Of a stretch of 64,000 nucleotides of DNA, positions 17,402 to 26,467 are shown piece after piece. This DNA comes from Deltaproteobacteria bacterium. Lineage in GTDB: Bacteria; Myxococcota; Myxococcia; Myxococcales; SZAS-1. Made by a program: the position numbers and the translations under genes. The notes below the pieces were generated by a model. That model worked only from the letters and a program-made list of their open reading frames with translations. It made no database searches and was not told where the DNA came from. Position 1 is the stretch's first letter; every line of letters begins with the position of its first letter. The stretch is from assembly GCA_018266075.1 (NCBI GenBank), contig JAFEBB010000002.1:160111-224110 (forward strand), in the 5' to 3' direction.

Positions 17402-18127
17402 TCACTCCGCCGACGCAAGCTCCAACTCGAGCGCGCGCAGAAGCAGCAGGTCGTTCCAAATGCACGTGGTGGATGAGGTCGATCTCCAGGGCCTCGAGTC
17501 CCTGAGGCATGAGCGGGTAGCTGGTGCAGGCGCCGTTCGGGATTGCGTAGCCGCTCGTCAGCCGACGCAGCTCCGCGAGAATCTCTCCCGCGGCGTCTTG
17601 CTGCACCGACATCGCCCGGATGGGGTTGGCGATCTTGCCGAATGGCGGCGTCGCCATCATCGTCCCCGACTCGCGCGCGAGCTCCAGCGCCGCGATGTAC
17701 GAGAAGAGCACCCGCTCCTCGCGGATCAGGTGCGGCTCCATCTCCGCGTAGAGATCTTCGAAGCGCGCGCGCACCTGCGCCAGCTCGGGGTGCAGCGCCC
17801 CGTGGCCGCGGTGGACCCGCTCCACCAGAGGCGCCAGCCGCTCGAGCTCGCTGCGGGTGAAGGTGGGGTGCATCTCGAGGATGAAGTCGATGAGCGCGCC
17901 CAGCGTCGCCTCGCTCCAGGAGGGCATGGGCGCGGCGAGGCCTTCCTGCATTTCGTCGTGCAGCTCCTGGAGGACGCTCCGCTGCGCCGGCCGCCGCCTC
18001 GCAGGCCGCGATCAAGCTGCGTCCGTCGCCACAGCAGTCGTCGAGGTGGTGGACTGTCGAGGCCCCGCACGGCAAGAGGGTGCGGCACCAACAGCTCGCG
18101 TAGCGGGATTTGGAGCGCGATGTCCAT
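17402..18127 (-). pseudogene. ytfE: RIC/ScdA/YtfE-type di-iron Fe-S repair gene with three frameshifts
   Basis: Joined across frames, this 726-bp region encodes a RIC protein of normal length (about 240 residues). The N-terminus has LLVPHPLAV, then in the next frame HHLDDCCGDGRSL, which fits the DUF542 Cys-Cys signature. A third frame gives the hemerythrin-like di-iron domain with FILEMHPTF, HRGHG, LYAEMEPHLIREE and LIHHVHLE. A final shift is needed to end with NDLLLLRALE and a stop at 17402. All three shifts go the same way (one extra or two missing bases). RIC proteins repair di-iron/Fe-S centres after nitrosative stress. A perfect FNR box lies 68 bp upstream of the start. Either the gene is dead or the assembly has indel errors here. 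Confidence 0.75.
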
Positions 18128-18195
18128 GGCGCCTCCAGGTTGGGCGCGCTCGATCGGGGGCTCATCCAACATGGGGCGGAGCGGCGCGCGCGTCC

Positions 18196-18209
18196 TTGAT
18201 CGGAATCAA
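18196..18209. promoter_or_regulatory. Perfect FNR box upstream of RIC gene
   Basis: TTGATCGGAATCAA matches the FNR consensus TTGAT-N4-ATCAA at every fixed position. Its centre is 75 bp upstream of the RIC start and 186 bp upstream of the divergent kinase start. RIC/YtfE genes are known targets of NO- and oxygen-responsive regulators, so control of RIC is the simpler reading. Confidence 0.75.
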
Positions 18210-18388
18210 CGTCCGGGCCTGTCGCTCGACCTCGCTTGGGTTCAAGCGTCTCGGCGACATTCTGCGAGTGCCGCTTCGCCTCCTGCACTTCCGCTCGATC
18301 GAGCGCCGGCAATAGCCAAGCTCCACCTCACACTGATACAAAATCCGCCATTGCCTGCGAGCGCAGCGCATCTCGGACACGACGAGAC

Positions 18389-19894
18389 GTGACGGACCAC
18401 GAGCAACCCTCTCAAGCCGCCTTCGAGCTCTCCTTCCGGACCCTGGCCGACAATGCGCCGTGGGCCATTCTCCTCCTCGACGACGACCGGATCGCCTACG
18501 CCAACGCCGCCGCCGCGAAGCTGACCGGCCGCGCGTCACGCGAGGCGCTGGTGGGCGCGTCGGTCGCCTCGATCTTCCATCCCGAGGACGCCGCCGAGGC
18601 CGCCGACTGGCTTCGCAGTGACGCCGCCGTCCTCGAGAAGCCGCAGATTCACCGGCTCGTCTGGCCCGGTGGCGAGGTCCGGCAAGTGGAGACACGGGCG
18701 GTGGCCATGGCCGCGCCGGCGAGCCACGCCCGAGCGGTGATCCTCAACGACGTCCACGAGCAGTGGCGCATTCGCGAGCAGCTCGAGCGCACCGAGCGCC
18801 TGGCGTCTCTGGGGCGCTTGGCTGCGGGCGTGGCCCACGAGATCAACAACCCGGCCGCGGCCATCATGGGCAACGTGACCTTCGTGCTCGAGGAGCTCGA
18901 GGGGCGGAGCCTGAACGCCCAGATCTTCGACGCGCTCAACGACTCGCTGGAGGCGGTGCGTCGCATCGCCAAGATCGTGCATCAGCTCAAGCTCTCCACG
19001 CGCTCGGCGACCGTCGGGGCGCCGCTGAGCCCGGTCTCGGTGCTCGGCGCGGTGAACACGGCGGTGCGGCTGCTCGCGGTGACCGCCACCGAGACGACGG
19101 TGGAGGTGGACATCGCCGACGACCTCCGCGCCCTCGCCGACGAGGTGTTCCTCGGCCAGGTGCTCAACAACCTGCTCACCAACGCGCTCCAGGCAGCGCG
19201 GCCCGGAGCGCCTCCGCGCGTGACGGTTCGCGCCCGCGTCGACGCCGAGCGCGTCTACATCGAGGTGGAGGACCAGGGCACGGGCATGGACGAGGTGACG
19301 CGCAAGAAGATCTTCGAGCCGTTCTTCACCACCAAGCCGGTGGGCCAGGGCACGGGCCTGGGGCTCTCGGTCACCCAGGGGCTCCTCCGCACCATGGGCG
19401 GCGAAATCTCGGTGGAGAGCGAGCTCGGACAGGGGAGCCGCTTCACCATCGACCTCAAGCGCGCGGAGACGGCGCCCGTGGTTCCCGTCGCTTCGAAGGA
19501 AGCCGAGCTGCCCGATCCCCCGCTGATGCTCTTGATCGACGACGACCCCTTGGCAGGTCGCGGGATCGCCCGGCAGCTGCGCGACCAGTTCCACGTGATG
19601 CTCGTCGAAGGCATCGAGCCGGCGCTGGAGTTCATCGCCCACAACACGCCCGACATCATCCTCTGTGACGTGGTGATGCCCGACGGCGGCGCGGAGCGGT
19701 TTCTGGAGCTGATTCGCGAGCGGCACCCGGAGCTGGTGAGCCGCGTGGTGATCACCACCGGCGAGGCCACCAACGCGGAGCACCAGGCCTTCGTGGAGCG
19801 GGCCACGAACCCGATGGTGGCCAAGCCGCTGAGTCGCAGCCGGCTCAACGCAGTGTGGAAGCAGGTCAAGCCCGAGGACGGCGACTCGAACTAA
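18389..19894 (+). CDS. Hybrid histidine kinase (PAS-HisKA-HATPase-REC)
   Basis: The 501-residue soluble protein has a PAS domain (about 10-130), HisKA with AHEINNPAAAI, an HATPase domain with GTGLGLSV, and a C-terminal receiver with IDDDP and CDVVMPDGG. There is no membrane helix, so the sensor is cytoplasmic. The HEINNP H-box is of the NtrB-like class. The GTG at 18389 is preferred because the frame upstream is low in coding character and the PAS domain begins soon after; GACGAG lies just before it. No partner gene is adjacent. Confidence 0.85.
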   Translation: MTDHEQPSQAAFELSFRTLADNAPWAILLLDDDRIAYANAAAAKLTGRASREALVGASVASIFHPEDAAEAADWLRSDAAVLEKPQIHRLVWPGGEVRQVETRAVAMAAPASHARAVILNDVHEQWRIREQLERTERLASLGRLAAGVAHEINNPAAAIMGNVTFVLEELEGRSLNAQIFDALNDSLEAVRRIAKIVHQLKLSTRSATVGAPLSPVSVLGAVNTAVRLLAVTATETTVEVDIADDLRALADEVFLGQVLNNLLTNALQAARPGAPPRVTVRARVDAERVYIEVEDQGTGMDEVTRKKIFEPFFTTKPVGQGTGLGLSVTQGLLRTMGGEISVESELGQGSRFTIDLKRAETAPVVPVASKEAELPDPPLMLLIDDDPLAGRGIARQLRDQFHVMLVEGIEPALEFIAHNTPDIILCDVVMPDGGAERFLELIRERHPELVSRVVITTGEATNAEHQAFVERATNPMVAKPLSRSRLNAVWKQVKPEDGDSN

Positions 19895-19929
19895 CTTAGG
19901 CCGATTCCGCGCTGGACGAAGCCAACGCG

Positions 19930-20205
19930 CTACTTGGATTCGGTTTCTTCGTAGGTGGCCAGGTACTCGAAGGCAGGACGGCGCCCGGCGGCGCGCGGGC
20001 TCGCGGGAAGAGGCCGCACCACGATCGGCCGGACCGCGCCATCCTCGAGCACCACGCACTCCTTCGGCCGAATCGGCAGCATCAACGGCGAGCTGAAGGC
20101 GAAGCCGCCCGGCTCGGATGGCGCGTTGCCGGACTTCTTCTGCGGCTCGAAGCGCCGCCTGATCTCGACCTCCACCGACTCACCGTCCACTCTCACCGTT
20201 GCCAT
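19930..20205 (-). CDS. Conserved-looking small protein, unknown function
   Basis: The 91-residue protein starts at an ATG with AAAGGAC six bases upstream, a strong ribosome site. It opens with MATVRVDGESVEVEIRRRF, an amphipathic beta-hairpin, then a basic and Pro-rich middle and a Tyr/Glu end. No motif or membrane segment is present. It is 67 bp upstream of, and in the same direction as, nothing obvious; its 3' end is convergent with the kinase gene. I do not recognise it. Confidence 0.55.
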   Translation of the reverse strand: MATVRVDGESVEVEIRRRFEPQKKSGNAPSEPGGFAFSSPLMLPIRPKECVVLEDGAVRPIVVRPLPASPRAAGRRPAFEYLATYEETESK

Positions 20206-20272
20206 CCGAAGTCCTTTCCGAGCGAGGAGGAAACGCCCCCGCGGCGCTCCCTCCCCGGTCACGCTTTGCTTC

Positions 20273-21424
20273 TCAGTGCCCGAGGCACGCCTCGTTCGGC
20301 ACCACCGCCGTCACCAGAAACGGCGGCTGCAGTTCGTCCTGCGAAAGGGCCGGGTTCAACCCGGCCAGGCGGTACTCCTGGTCGCTGGTCACGAGCAGCT
20401 CGCGCGTCCCGAAGAGCGTGGGCAGCCAGGTGAGCCCGACGGGGAAGTTGAAGAGCGTCGGGTCATCGCCCACCACCTCGCGCGCGCCGGTCTCGACGTC
20501 GATGCGGATGACGCGCAGGTGGAACGGATCGCCCACGTAGGCCCAGCGATCGGTGGGCTCACCGGTGGGGAACGCGAGCCCCTCCAGCGCCTCGAGGGTC
20601 CCGGCCGGCCGCGCGGATACGGTCTGGATGTCGCTGGCGCGGGCCCCGGGCGTGCGGCTCTGGTCGAGGAGCGTGGCCACCGGCACCTTGTAGAGGCCGC
20701 CTAGGCAGCTGCTGGTGAAGTAGAGCTGGTCGCCGCGCTTGGCCAGCGAGTTGATGCCCGGCGCGAAGCCCGGGTCGAAGGGCACGTTGCCGATGGTGAT
20801 GGCCGGCATGCCGCAGCCGCCGAGCGCAGGCAGGGGCACGGCCGGATTGTCGGGGAAGATGCCCGGCGTGATGGAGCCGTCGCCGTGCACCAGCCACAGG
20901 CCGCCGATCACCGACTCGCTCACCACGTACAGGTCGGGGCTCACCACCTCCACGTCCTCGGCGAAGATCACCGGCAGCCCGTCGAAGCGCACCGAGCGCT
21001 CCAGCGTGGCCGAGAACTGCCGGGTGCGGGCGTCGTAGCTGTAGCTGTAGTCGTCGACGCTGGGGATGGAGGGCGACACCGGGCTGGGAAAGCCGCCCGA
21101 GTCGAGCAGCACCAGGTGCCCCGGGCGCGGGACGCGGACCACGAACGGCAGCCCGAACCCGCCCGCTGGGGCCGGCAGCTCGGCGATTTCACTGCCGGTG
21201 AAGCGATCGAGCACGCTCACCTTTCCCGCGAGGGGTAGGGCGATGAAGACCAGCCGCTCGTCAGCGGCGATGCCGTGGGGCAGATCGTTCAGCGCGGTAT
21301 AGACGAAAGAGGTGTCGCCGCCGTGGTCGGGCCCCGAGTGTCGGGAATCCGCGCGTGCCGCGGACCCTGCGAGGACCACCACCAACCCGAGCCAGCTCAG
21401 CATCCGCGCGCCTTCACGCACCAT
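20273..21424 (-). CDS. Secreted beta-propeller-like protein
   Basis: The 383-residue protein has a Sec signal (hydrophobic core then SAARAD). The mature sequence shows repeated strands of propeller type (DLPHGIAADERLVFIALP, GKVSVLDRFTGSEIAELPAP, LVLLDSGGF) like SMP-30/gluconolactonase or NHL/YVTN proteins. Two Cys near the middle (GGCGM, SSCLGG) may pair. Catalytic residues of gluconolactonases are not evident, so a binding or scaffold role is possible. The ATG at 21424 is preceded by GAGGAGG. The next gene downstream starts 68 bp after its stop. Confidence 0.65.
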   Translation of the reverse strand: MVREGARMLSWLGLVVVLAGSAARADSRHSGPDHGGDTSFVYTALNDLPHGIAADERLVFIALPLAGKVSVLDRFTGSEIAELPAPAGGFGLPFVVRVPRPGHLVLLDSGGFPSPVSPSIPSVDDYSYSYDARTRQFSATLERSVRFDGLPVIFAEDVEVVSPDLYVVSESVIGGLWLVHGDGSITPGIFPDNPAVPLPALGGCGMPAITIGNVPFDPGFAPGINSLAKRGDQLYFTSSCLGGLYKVPVATLLDQSRTPGARASDIQTVSARPAGTLEALEGLAFPTGEPTDRWAYVGDPFHLRVIRIDVETGAREVVGDDPTLFNFPVGLTWLPTLFGTRELLVTSDQEYRLAGLNPALSQDELQPPFLVTAVVPNEACLGH

Positions 21425-21546
21425 GACTGCCTCCTCGTGCCTGGTTCATCCCCCCGTGCTCCGCTCTTGTGTTCGCTCTTGCCGTCTCCTCGTCTTCGTC
21501 AATCGGGTGAACCTGCGTTGATCCAGATCTGCGCCGGACGGCTGCG

Positions 21547-24063
21547 TCAGCCGGCCTTCATCAGCGAGGGATCACTGAAGGACACGTCCTGGACCACCTG
21601 GCCCAGGATCTCGGCGTTGAAGTGATCGGTGAGCTGCACGTAGGCGCACTGCGGGAGCTGCACGGCGCCCAGCCGCGTCTTCTCCACCTCGGCGTCCATG
21701 CCCAGGTCGAGGTGGCGCAGCCCGAGCTCCTTGGCGCGCAGGATCGTCCGCCAGAGCAGCTGCCGGTACACGCTCACCTCGCGCTGCACGCCGTCGAGGC
21801 CGCAGGCGAAGGCCACGTAGCGGTCGCCGTTGATCAGCGACGCCCCCATCGCAACGGGGCGGCCGTCGGCGGGGCCACCGTGCTGCGGCAGCAGGTGGAG
21901 GGTCTGGATCTCCCAGCCCGGCGTCTCCCAGAGGCGCTCGAAGATGTCGCTCGGCAGATCGAAGGTGTTGAGCCGGAGCTTGCGCTGCTTCACGTTGCGG
22001 TACAGCTCGTAGAACTGCGTGAACTGCTCCGCGCTGGGCGGGTCGCCGCCTGCGCGCCAGATGCGGGTCACGAACTGGTGCTGCACCTCGAGGGCGTCGG
22101 CCCGCACGCGGCGGCGGGTGCGTTGACCGAGGGTCTGGAGGAAGTCGGCCTCGGTCTTCCACTCGCCCAGGTTCAAGGTGTGGCTGGCGAGCATGGGCAT
22201 CTTCACCAGGCCGTGGGCGAGCAGGTACTCGGCGAGCTCGGGGTCCGGGTCGGGCAGGTCGCGGAGCACCAGCAGCTTGGAGCCGCCCACCTGAAGGATC
22301 TGGCCCGCCTCGTGGAGGATGAGGTCCATGGCGGTGCGCCAGGGCGCGCTGCGGTCGAGGTAGAGGTGGTTGCCCTCGCTGAGCAGGCTGCCCATGGCCA
22401 CCACGCGCGAGGTGAGGAAGTACGGGTCCTGGGCGCGGCGCTCCTCGATGCGGCGCGAGACGTCGGCGCGCATGAGCATGTCGTCCTTCCAGAGCGCCTC
22501 GCTGAAGAACGTGGCCGCGATGGGCCGGCCGGCCAGGCGCACGATGAAGTAGTGGAAGGTCCAGTTGCTCTCGGCCTCCTTCCGACCGCGGAAGGTGTCC
22601 TCCAGCATCGCCAGCTGTGCGGCGGGGAAGGCGCCGCGGTGGCCCAGCAGCCGGTCCCACTCGGCGCCGTCGAGCTCGCGGATGGAGGTGGCGTACTCCA
22701 GCCGCAGATCGACCTCCGCCGGCATGCCCTCGACGCGCGGGCTCGCGCTCGCCGGCTGGTCCAGCTCGAACACCCGCTCCAGCTTGCGCCGCTGCTGCCG
22801 TGCGGCGAGCTTCTCGCGGTACGAGAAGAGCGCCTCCACCATCTCGCGGGTGGTCTCCGCCTCGTCGAGCGCGAACGGGTAGTGGTGGGCGATGGCCTGG
22901 GCCAGCGCGGTGAGGTCCTCGAAGGTGTGGTGCCGGGTGAGCGAGACCCGCAGCCCGCTGCGCTTGAGCGGGACGGCCGGGTAGGTGGCCACGCTCACGT
23001 AGAAGCCCTCGCTCATCAACCGGCGGATGAGCGCGTGGGCGACCTTGAGCGGCCCGGTCTTGATGAACAGGATGGGCGCCAGGTTCTGCTCCAGCAGCGG
23101 CATATCGCGCGCGAGCAGCTCCTGGTTCAGGTGCCGCACGCGATTCGCCAGCTCGGCCTGCATTTGGTTGATCTCGGGCGTGAGGTGGATCGACGCGCTG
23201 GCGTCGATGGCGCCGAGCATGGGCGGCTGGATCGGCCCGCAGAAGGCGAGGGTGGAGGCGCAGAGCCGCAGCCGGTGGCGGAGCTCCTGGTCCGGCGTGA
23301 CCAGGCAGCCGCCGCTGGCCGCGAAGGCCTTGTTCAGCGAGGTGGCGAGCACCATGCGCGGGTGGAGCGGCATGCGCGAGAGGTGCACGCCGCGGCCGTT
23401 CTCGCCGGCGATGCTCATGCCGTGGGCGTCGTCGACGTAGAGATGCAGCTGCTCGTAGCGGTTGAGCAGCTCGGTGAGCGCGGCGACGTCTGGGAGGTCG
23501 CCGTACATGCTGTAGACGCCGTCAATCATGTGCCAGACCTTGCGGTGGGTCTGACGCAGGGCCTCGATGCGCTTCTCGAGCTCCAGGTAGTCGCCGTGGC
23601 GCAACAGCTCCACGTGGCAGCCGTTGGCGCGCGCAAGGGTGGCCCCGAGCTGCACCGAGTGGTGGACCTGCTGGTCCAGGATGATCGCGTCCTTCTCCTG
23701 GGCCAGCACCGGCACCGCGCCCAGGTGCCCCAGGGTGGTGCTGCTGGTGAGCAGCGCCGGGTTGCCGAAGAGCGCGCTCAGCTTCTCCTCGAGGGCGGCG
23801 TACGGCGGCGCCGAGAGGTACGCGCGCGAGGCCGAGAACTGGCTGCCGTAGCGCTCGGTGGCGCGGATGATCCCCGCGCGGATGCGATCGTCCACCTCGA
23901 GGCCCAGGTACGAGCAGGAGCCGAAGGAGATCAGCGGCCGCCCGCCCAGGACGATCTGCCTGCCGTTGAGCGGCTGATCTTCCACGTCCCGGAACATCAG
24001 CCCCGTCTGCCGACCCACGGTGAAGACGTCGAAGACCGTACCCTGCAGCTCGGAAGCTTCCAT
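21547..24063 (-). CDS. Fusion of alpha-oxoamine-synthase-type aminotransferase and GNAT/FemAB-like acyltransferase
   Basis: The 838-residue protein has two parts. Residues 1-400 match the alpha-oxoamine synthase family (KBL, BioF, serine palmitoyltransferase, CqsA): FGSCSYLGLE, QQVHHSVQLG, VDDAHG with D211-H214, and the PLP Lys245 in TSLNKAF. These enzymes condense an amino acid with an acyl-CoA or acyl-ACP. Residues 450-838 look like a GNAT/FemAB-type acyltransferase, with a long beta core and LRHLDLGMDAE near the end. The fusion suggests that a 2-amino-ketone product, or its substrate, is acylated in the same protein; this is inference. The ATG at 24063 has AGGAGAG upstream. It is divergent from a DUF2378 gene. 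Confidence 0.8.
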   Translation of the reverse strand: MEASELQGTVFDVFTVGRQTGLMFRDVEDQPLNGRQIVLGGRPLISFGSCSYLGLEVDDRIRAGIIRATERYGSQFSASRAYLSAPPYAALEEKLSALFGNPALLTSSTTLGHLGAVPVLAQEKDAIILDQQVHHSVQLGATLARANGCHVELLRHGDYLELEKRIEALRQTHRKVWHMIDGVYSMYGDLPDVAALTELLNRYEQLHLYVDDAHGMSIAGENGRGVHLSRMPLHPRMVLATSLNKAFAASGGCLVTPDQELRHRLRLCASTLAFCGPIQPPMLGAIDASASIHLTPEINQMQAELANRVRHLNQELLARDMPLLEQNLAPILFIKTGPLKVAHALIRRLMSEGFYVSVATYPAVPLKRSGLRVSLTRHHTFEDLTALAQAIAHHYPFALDEAETTREMVEALFSYREKLAARQQRRKLERVFELDQPASASPRVEGMPAEVDLRLEYATSIRELDGAEWDRLLGHRGAFPAAQLAMLEDTFRGRKEAESNWTFHYFIVRLAGRPIAATFFSEALWKDDMLMRADVSRRIEERRAQDPYFLTSRVVAMGSLLSEGNHLYLDRSAPWRTAMDLILHEAGQILQVGGSKLLVLRDLPDPDPELAEYLLAHGLVKMPMLASHTLNLGEWKTEADFLQTLGQRTRRRVRADALEVQHQFVTRIWRAGGDPPSAEQFTQFYELYRNVKQRKLRLNTFDLPSDIFERLWETPGWEIQTLHLLPQHGGPADGRPVAMGASLINGDRYVAFACGLDGVQREVSVYRQLLWRTILRAKELGLRHLDLGMDAEVEKTRLGAVQLPQCAYVQLTDHFNAEILGQVVQDVSFSDPSLMKAG

Positions 24064-24164
24064 TGGCGGACTCTCCTATTGTCCGCGAGACTAGTAACTC
24101 GCTTCATGTCAGATCAATCAGTTTTAATTCGACAACCATTCATCGCTGACACTGGAAGAGGATG

Positions 24165-24189
24165 CGTTCTATGGGACAAACGTTCTATG
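24165..24189. repeat. Direct repeat CGTTCTATG x2 in divergent promoter region
   Basis: CGTTCTATG occurs at 24165-24173 and 24181-24189, a 16-bp period, in an unusually AT-rich stretch (about 24100-24190) between the aminotransferase fusion and the DUF2378 gene. It may be a regulator site or overlap a promoter; nothing else supports a function. Confidence 0.35.
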
Positions 24190-24269
24190 CTCGGGTTTGC
24201 TGACCTGCATGGACTGATGGAGGCGGCGATTTCGTTGGGGGGTTGGGCCCAGCCAGAAAGGCAGTTCCC

Positions 24270-24860
24270 GTGACCGACCCGAGTCCAAGTCCCGTCGCCG
24301 CGAGCCCGGCTTCGCGCGAGGGCAACCTCGAGTTCCAGAACACCATCGAAGGCGTGCTGATCCGCACCTTGGGCTCCAAGCTCAACGCGGAGCTGCGGGC
24401 CAAGCTCCGCGAGGCGGGGCTCGATCTCGATAAGAAGTTGCTCCCGGCCTACCCGGCGGCCGACTTCCACCGCTGGGTGTCCATCGCGGCGGAGTACGTC
24501 TATCCGGGGGTCAGCGGCAGCGAGGCCGTGCGCCTCTTCGGGCGGCAGTCGCTGGTGGGCCTGGGCGAGACGATGATCGGCAAGGCGATGAAGCTCTCGC
24601 TGACGCTCATTGGGCCGCGGCGCGCGCTTCAGCGCGCAGGTCGCTCGTTCCGCTCGAACAACAACTACATCGTGGTGCAGTCGCGGGAGCTCACGCCCAC
24701 CTCGATGGAGCTGGTGTTCAACGAGGTCCACAACCTGCCGAGCTACTACCAGGGCGTGCTCGAGGGCGCGTGCATGCTCATCGGGGCGAAGCAGTGCACC
24801 GTGCGTCTCGACTCCATGCTCGGCAACGGCGCGCGGTTCGTTGCCGAATGGGAGGCCTGA
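24270..24860 (+). CDS. DUF2378 (TIGR02265) family protein
   Basis: The 196-residue protein matches the family first defined as a Myxococcus xanthus paralogous family: FQNTIEGVLIRTLG near the start, YPAADFHRWVSIAAEYVYPG, then LGETMIGKAM and a late ring of GACMLIGAKQ. Function is unknown. The GTG at 24270 is chosen with AAAGG about 8 bases upstream; an in-frame TTG nine codons earlier is possible. Its presence is a strong taxonomic marker for Myxococcota. It is divergent from the aminotransferase-GNAT fusion. Confidence 0.85.
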   Translation: MTDPSPSPVAASPASREGNLEFQNTIEGVLIRTLGSKLNAELRAKLREAGLDLDKKLLPAYPAADFHRWVSIAAEYVYPGVSGSEAVRLFGRQSLVGLGETMIGKAMKLSLTLIGPRRALQRAGRSFRSNNNYIVVQSRELTPTSMELVFNEVHNLPSYYQGVLEGACMLIGAKQCTVRLDSMLGNGARFVAEWEA

Positions 24861-24931
24861 GGCCACCCGTTCCCGTCCTGCCCGGGGAAGGGGCGTCTGG
24901 CGGATACCGCCCCCGCGCAGACACGGGGGAA

Positions 24932-26260
24932 CTACGGGCAGGACTCCTGCGCTGGCGTCGCGGGCAGCGGCTGCTGATTGAAGTCGAAGGCGTCCATGAG
25001 CGATCCGGCCACGTCGTCGCGGGCGCGCGGGTCCTTGGCGTGGAGACTCCCCACCGCGCCCGGCGCGCCGAAGAGCTCCTCGATGAGCCGCGGGATGCTG
25101 GCCTGCTCGGTCACGCCGTGGAACACGCCCTTCTTCGCGTACGGCGAGACGATGATCGCCGGCAGCCGGAAGCCCAGCCCGTAGGGATGCGTGGGATCGC
25201 AGCCGTACTGCGCCGGCGGCGGGACGTTGTCGTAGAAGCCGCCGAAGTCGTCCCAGGTGATGATCACCGCGGCGTGCGACCAGTACTGCGAGTTGATGAT
25301 GTCGTTGGTGAAGTGTGTGGCCCAGGTGTCGCTGGCGCACATCGAGAGCGGCGGGTGTCCGCTGCTGAAGTCCTGATCCACGAGCCAGACCACGTTGGGC
25401 AGCGTGCCCGCCGCGATGTCCTGCTCGAACTCGTCGTAGGTGGCGACGTTGCTCCACCCGGGCCCGTCGCGGATGGGCTGGACGGCGTCAAACATGGTCC
25501 ACACCACCGAGCCGAGGTTCCCGAAGTTGATCCCGGTTCCGTAGAACTTCCAGGTGGTGCCCGACTTCAGCGTGTCGGGCGCGCTGGGGATGTTGAAGCA
25601 GGGGAACGGCGTGTCGACGGCGCACGTGGTCTCGTTCTCCACGTTGACCGTGGTCGTGAACGGATCGTCGCAGCCCCAGATCGGCAGCGGAAGGTTGGCG
25701 ATGTGCGAGTCGGGGCTGTCCTCCGCGCCGCCCGCCTGCGCCGCGAGCGTGAAGAGGTGGCCGGGGAAGCTCGGGCCCAGCATCGAGGAGAAGAACTGGT
25801 CGGCCAGTTCGTAGTTCGACGCCAGGCCCCAGAAGCCGGGGATGCTCTGCGCGTTGTATTGAATGAAGGCCTCGTCGCCGTACTGCTGACGGTCGCTGTT
25901 GTTCACCCAGCCATCCATGGCGCCGCCGTTCCAGTCGGCCAGCGCGCAGTCGTGGGTGTGACAGAGGTCGTGCGCGGGCGCGTCGGGGGCGTTTGGCGCG
26001 TCGATGGTGACGCCGTTGGGGAACGTCCACTTGGTTCCGCCCGTCGCGCCCGGGAACGAGCCGAACATCGAGTCGAAGGTGTGGTTCTCCAGGACGATGA
26101 TCACCAGATGATCAATGGTCCCTGGCGGATCGCCGCCCGTCGAGCCGGTCGTGCCTCCGGTGGAGCTGGCTTGCTGGACCGTCGTGAACGGGGGCGCGGA
26201 CTTGTTGCAGCCGATGAGCGCCAGGGCGGCGATGAGACCGAGGCGAGAGAGAGTTCGCAC
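24932..26260 (-). CDS. Secreted phosphoesterase lipoprotein (phospholipase C / acid phosphatase family)
   Basis: The 442-residue protein has a lipoprotein signal (LIGC, Cys18), a short Thr/Ser/Gly stalk, and a phosphoesterase domain of the PF04185 type. DHLVIIVLENHTFDSMFG near 50-67 holds the metal-binding and nucleophile region (Glu-Asn-His-Thr/Ser), and SHAAVIITWDDFGGFYDNV near the C-terminus gives the second metal cluster with Asp. Members include bacterial phospholipase C and acid phosphatases; the exact substrate is not clear. It is likely anchored at the outer membrane and could release phosphate or attack lipids of prey, by inference. Confidence 0.85.
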   Translation of the reverse strand: MRTLSRLGLIAALALIGCNKSAPPFTTVQQASSTGGTTGSTGGDPPGTIDHLVIIVLENHTFDSMFGSFPGATGGTKWTFPNGVTIDAPNAPDAPAHDLCHTHDCALADWNGGAMDGWVNNSDRQQYGDEAFIQYNAQSIPGFWGLASNYELADQFFSSMLGPSFPGHLFTLAAQAGGAEDSPDSHIANLPLPIWGCDDPFTTTVNVENETTCAVDTPFPCFNIPSAPDTLKSGTTWKFYGTGINFGNLGSVVWTMFDAVQPIRDGPGWSNVATYDEFEQDIAAGTLPNVVWLVDQDFSSGHPPLSMCASDTWATHFTNDIINSQYWSHAAVIITWDDFGGFYDNVPPPAQYGCDPTHPYGLGFRLPAIIVSPYAKKGVFHGVTEQASIPRLIEELFGAPGAVGSLHAKDPRARDDVAGSLMDAFDFNQQPLPATPAQESCP

Positions 26261-26467
26261 GGAGACTCCGGGCGGCGCGCAACGGGCCGTGCGGAAATCT
26301 CTGCAGTGACGAGGCGATCAGGAAGGGGCTGAGACTCCATTCCTGACGTCCCGGTCTTCGTGCGCGGTGGGAAGTTCGGGATCCTGGCGTCGCTGCGCGG
26401 CAAGGACGGCGGTCGCATGCCGTCACTCAGCGCGTAGATTTCTGCACCTCCGACTCTCGAGGTGCAG

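Noticed and set aside
24875..24944. Inverted repeat GTCCTGCCC ... GGGCAGGAC at the end of the DUF2378 gene
   Set aside because: The loop is over 50 bases and one arm lies inside the phosphoesterase gene; no T-run follows, so it is not a convincing terminator.
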